In this document: positions 61,849 to 64,000 of the stretch, one piece after another
How the letters are laid out: the number at the start of each line of letters is the position of its first letter
Numbering within the stretch: the stretch's first letter is position 1
DNA from: JACKCD01 sp041390905
Lineage (GTDB): Bacteria; Chloroflexota; Anaerolineae; Promineifilales; Promineifilaceae
DNA length: 64,000 nucleotides
Direction of reading: 5' to 3'
Assembly: GCA_041390905.1 (NCBI GenBank)
Contig: JAWKPA010000013.1
Coordinates: forward strand, 434,001-498,000
Notes under the pieces: generated by a model
Told to the model about the DNA's origin: nothing
The model's input: the letters and a program-made list of their open reading frames with translations, nothing else
The model's database searches: none
Translations under genes and position numbers: made by a program

Positions 61849-62120
61849 TATGGCTTGAAGTAGGCAACGGCCGTTTCCGGGGTTTCGTATGACTCAGCGA
61901 GATGGGCAAAAATTTGCACTATCTGTCGTTGGCTGTCAATCACGGCTGGGTACCAGCCGTGATTGGGGAGCGGCGGGTGGACAGCCCCACACATGCCACT
62001 TTTGTGGGGTGTGGGGAATTGCCAGATAACCCAATTGTGGAGCTGTTTGAAGGAAACGGCCGTTGGTTTTGTCGTTTCAAAGTTCAAGTTGTCAACAACT
62101 TTGCTTTCCCCATTCATCAC
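61848..62120 (-). CDS. Hypothetical 90-residue protein (uncertain)
   Basis: A minus-strand frame from the ATG at 62118-62120 to a TAA at the edge of an inverted repeat. It reads sensibly in its second half (NHGWYPAVIDSQRQIVQIFAHLAESYET) but has no homologue I can recall. The region also contains an exact 12-bp inverted repeat (61938-61964) and the 7+2+7 repeat AAGTTGT-CA-ACAACTT (62086-62101), so it may instead be non-coding DNA with several palindromes. An overlapping plus-strand frame (61902-62201) is less likely. Confidence 0.35.
   Translation of the reverse strand: MMNGESKVVDNLNFETTKPTAVSFKQLHNWVIWQFPTPHKSGMCGAVHPPLPNHGWYPAVIDSQRQIVQIFAHLAESYETPETAVAYFKP
61938..61964. repeat. 12-bp perfect inverted repeat
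   Basis: AATCACGGCTGG and CCAGCCGTGATT around GTA. It lies within the uncertain ORF. Confidence 0.8.
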
Positions 62121-62134
62121 GCTTTTCCATTAAA

Positions 62135-62830
62135 TCAACCTCGCAAATTAAATAATGCTTCCAATACCGATGAGGTGTCCATAAAACTGTCAAACAAATA
62201 GTCGGGGTGGTGGTCACTGAGCGTGTGCGAGGCGTGCCAGCCGCTGGCGACAGCCACGGCGGTGGCGTTGCCAGCCCGCGCACACAGAATATCGGCCGGT
62301 GTGTCGCCGATGATGGTGGTGTTGGCACCGATGAAAGTGCAGCCCGTTAGCTCGCGGGCGCGTTTCATGGCAAGCTGGGGCAGCTTGTTGCGGTCGGCGT
62401 GGTCGGAGCCATAGGCACCTAGCCGAAACTGCCGGGGTTCGATCCCGGCCGCCGCCAGCTTTAGTGGAGCCACGGTTTCGATGTTGCCAGTCAGCAGCCC
62501 AACGACGGCATCGGGGCGACTTTCCAGGGCGGTGAGCAGTTCCAGCACGCCGGGGCAAACGCTCATGTCCCGTTCGGGGAACAGTTCAGTCCCTTTTTCG
62601 GTCATCAGGCGGTACACTTCGGGCAGCCCGGCTTCGATGGTGGCGAGGGGGATGTTAACGGCCGTTAACAAGTCTGCAATAATCCGCCTATCCGTTTTTC
62701 CACCCATGCGGTACGTGTCAATAGGGCCGGCCGTCCCATACACTTGTTCCAGCGCATAAGCCATCACGCTGCGGCCGGTGCTGTTGCTGCGAATCAACGT
62801 TCCATCAATATCAAACAGTAAAAGGCGCAT
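62135..62830 (-). CDS. HAD-family hydrolase (phosphoglycolate-phosphatase-like)
   Basis: A 231-residue soluble phosphatase. Motif I FDIDGTLI gives Asp7 and Asp9; motif II is the Thr in GLLTGN (~113-118); motif III Lys is in the RNKLPQLAMKRA region; motif IV is IIGDTPADI (~174-182). A four-helix cap sits between motifs I and II, as in subfamily I phosphatases acting on small phosphate esters. The substrate is not determined. The ATG at 62828-62830 has no good Shine-Dalgarno, and a GAAGTTCAACTTC palindrome lies just upstream. It is downstream of the aminotransferase on the same strand. Confidence 0.9.
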   Translation of the reverse strand: MRLLLFDIDGTLIRSNSTGRSVMAYALEQVYGTAGPIDTYRMGGKTDRRIIADLLTAVNIPLATIEAGLPEVYRLMTEKGTELFPERDMSVCPGVLELLTALESRPDAVVGLLTGNIETVAPLKLAAAGIEPRQFRLGAYGSDHADRNKLPQLAMKRARELTGCTFIGANTTIIGDTPADILCARAGNATAVAVASGWHASHTLSDHHPDYLFDSFMDTSSVLEALFNLRG

Positions 62831-62843
62831 GGTGATATGGGTT

Positions 62844-62876
62844 AGAAGTTCAACTTCTGTCAGAAGTTGAACTTCT
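62844..62876. repeat. GAAGTTCAACTTC palindromic element, copy 4 (short)
   Basis: AGAAGTTCAACTTCT at 62844-62858 and AGAAGTTGAACTTCT at 62862-62876 around GTC. It fills the gap between the aminotransferase stop and the HAD gene start. Confidence 0.8.
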
Positions 62877-62883
62877 CTGTTTT

Positions 62884-64000
62884 CTATAAATGCCGGGCTT
62901 CTGCCTCAGCAACCGCTTTTGAGAACAGATGCAGCCCTTCGTCAATCAAATTCCGCGAGATGTTGAGCGGGGGAATGAAGCGAGCCATATTGTGGCCGCA
63001 CGGCAGAATGAGCAGACCTTCGGCAAAGGCGTTATCAACAACGGCCGTTCGCAAATCTGCCGCCCGCTCCTTCGTCTGCCGGTCTTTCACAAACTCAACC
63101 CCCACCATCAGCCCCCGCCCACGAACATCACCCATGCTGGGGTGCCGCCCTTGCAGCTCAACCAACGCATCCTGCAAATACTCACCCGTTTCCCGCGCCT
63201 GCTCCAGCAACCCTTCCCGCTCAATCACCTGCAGCGTTGCCAACGCTGCCGCCATCGCCACCGGGTTGCCGCCAAAGGTGCTGCCGTGCGCCGCCGGATC
63301 CCACGTCATCACCTCATTCCGCGCCATAATGCCGCCCAACGGCAGCCCACTGGCAATCCCCTTGGCAAAGCACAGAATATCAGGCTCAACGCCCTCATGC
63401 TCAATGGCCCACCACTTGCCCGTGCGCCCCACACCAGACTGAATCTCATCCACAATCAGCATAATCCCGTGCTTGTTGCAAAGCTCACGAATCTTCGGGA
63501 AAAAGCCCGCTTCTGGCACAATATAGCCACCCTCACCCTGAATTGGCTCAATCATAACCCCGGCAATGTCTGACGGCGACATGATGGTGGGGAAGATCAC
63601 ATGTTCCAGATAATGCAGAATGGCATCGCCATAAGAAGCATGACCGCTGGTATTCAACAGTGGCCGATAGGGGTTTGGATAGGGCAAATGATGCACCCGC
63701 AGCCCAATCTGATATTTAGCTCGCTGCACCGTCTTGCTGCCCGTAAACGCCAGCGCCCCCAGCGTGCGTCCATGAAACCCACCCAAAAAGCCAATAAACT
63801 GATCCCGTCCCGTATGGTACATTGCCAGCTTAATCGCCGCCTCAACTGCCTCAGTTCCGGAATTGCCAAAGTAGAAACGGGAATCACTGCCAGTAGGGGC
63901 AATACTTTGCAGTTTTTCCGCCAGCTCCACCGCTTCAGGATAATAAAAGTCGCTCAGGCAAATATGCCAAAACTTGTCAATTTGCTTCTTTACCGCCTCA
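62884..64000 (-). CDS. Class-III PLP aminotransferase (4-aminobutyrate aminotransferase-like), N-terminus off the right edge
   Basis: At least 371 residues are visible and the frame runs on past base 64000; the ORF does not start at 63930, because codons continue upstream (for example KKQIDKFWHI). Motifs: FGNSGTEAVEAAIKLA, GFHGRTLGALAFTGS, IEPIQGEGGYIVP, LIVDEIQSGVGRTGKWWA, the PLP lysine in CFAKGIASGLPLG, and HGSTFGGNPVAMAAALATL. The pattern fits the ornithine/GABA/4-aminobutyrate group of class III enzymes, which transfer an amino group from an omega-amino acid to 2-oxoglutarate. The exact substrate cannot be fixed. The HAD gene follows after a palindromic element. Confidence 0.93.
   Translation of the reverse strand, partial: EAVKKQIDKFWHICLSDFYYPEAVELAEKLQSIAPTGSDSRFYFGNSGTEAVEAAIKLAMYHTGRDQFIGFLGGFHGRTLGALAFTGSKTVQRAKYQIGLRVHHLPYPNPYRPLLNTSGHASYGDAILHYLEHVIFPTIMSPSDIAGVMIEPIQGEGGYIVPEAGFFPKIRELCNKHGIMLIVDEIQSGVGRTGKWWAIEHEGVEPDILCFAKGIASGLPLGGIMARNEVMTWDPAAHGSTFGGNPVAMAAALATLQVIEREGLLEQARETGEYLQDALVELQGRHPSMGDVRGRGLMVGVEFVKDRQTKERAADLRTAVVDNAFAEGLLILPCGHNMARFIPPLNISRNLIDEGLHLFSKAVAEAEARHL

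Overview
The window looks like a chromosomal segment of a GC-rich, probably filamentous or mat-forming Chloroflexota bacterium (Anaerolineae/Ardenticatenia-like). This is inferred from protein style: long secreted Calx-beta proteins, Pro/Thr-rich 'TPTNTP' linkers, lipoproteins, and secreted proteins ending in a short 'LPII' tail. No rRNA or tRNA was seen to fix the taxonomy. The most obvious genome signature is the decamer palindrome AACGGCCGTT, roughly 90 copies by eye in 64 kb, inside and between genes. It recurs in proteins as TAV, NGR or RPF.

Layout. 1-9.4 kb (minus strand): edge of a Ras-like GTPase, mannose-6-phosphate isomerase (manA), a C45-family acyltransferase/peptidase, glycogen branching enzyme (glgB), an M14 carboxypeptidase, a 37-residue membrane protein with its own promoter and terminator, and a secreted CE1-type esterase. 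9.6-11 kb: a VOC protein, a candidate small RNA and a HEAT-repeat protein. 11-14.4 kb: a csoR-copZ-copA copper operon with a recognisable promoter and operator. 14.5-18.3 kb: an alpha/beta hydrolase, a decayed toxin-antitoxin pair, an Mrp ATPase and an HtrA lipoprotein protease. 18.4-24.3 kb: a multi-GAF histidine-kinase-like protein followed by a receiver domain fused to an aminoglycoside-phosphotransferase-like kinase. 24.3-29.6 kb: a DUF3048 lipoprotein, a sugar-kinase-like protein, a YjhG-type xylonate dehydratase and a DUF2202 protein.

29.9-48.7 kb holds four consecutive very large secreted proteins with about 36 Calx-beta domains in total. One carries an N-terminal purple-acid-phosphatase-like enzyme. 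The other three share an N-terminal domain of about 400 residues that I do not recognise. 48.8-56.4 kb (minus strand) holds queA, a secreted protein of unknown function, a frameshifted lipase, a metallophosphoesterase, a DUF2905 protein, ruvB and an orphan YhdJ-like DNA methyltransferase. 56.6-64 kb holds upp, a WecA/MraY-type transferase, a small unknown protein, a secreted esterase, glgC, a HAD phosphatase and a class-III aminotransferase that runs off the edge. glgB and glgC imply glycogen storage, and manA links sugar phosphates to it.

Repeats are the strongest non-coding signal. At least 14 loci carry an inverted arrangement of 7-8-nt tandem repeats (unit sequence differs between loci, architecture is the same), almost all touching a stop or start codon. 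One lies in frame inside copA, and others supply the last codons of neighbouring genes. Separate palindromic families are also present: a ~91-bp element with GAAGTTCAACTTC arms, a perfect 28-bp palindrome, and others. No insertion sequence, CRISPR array or prophage was seen.
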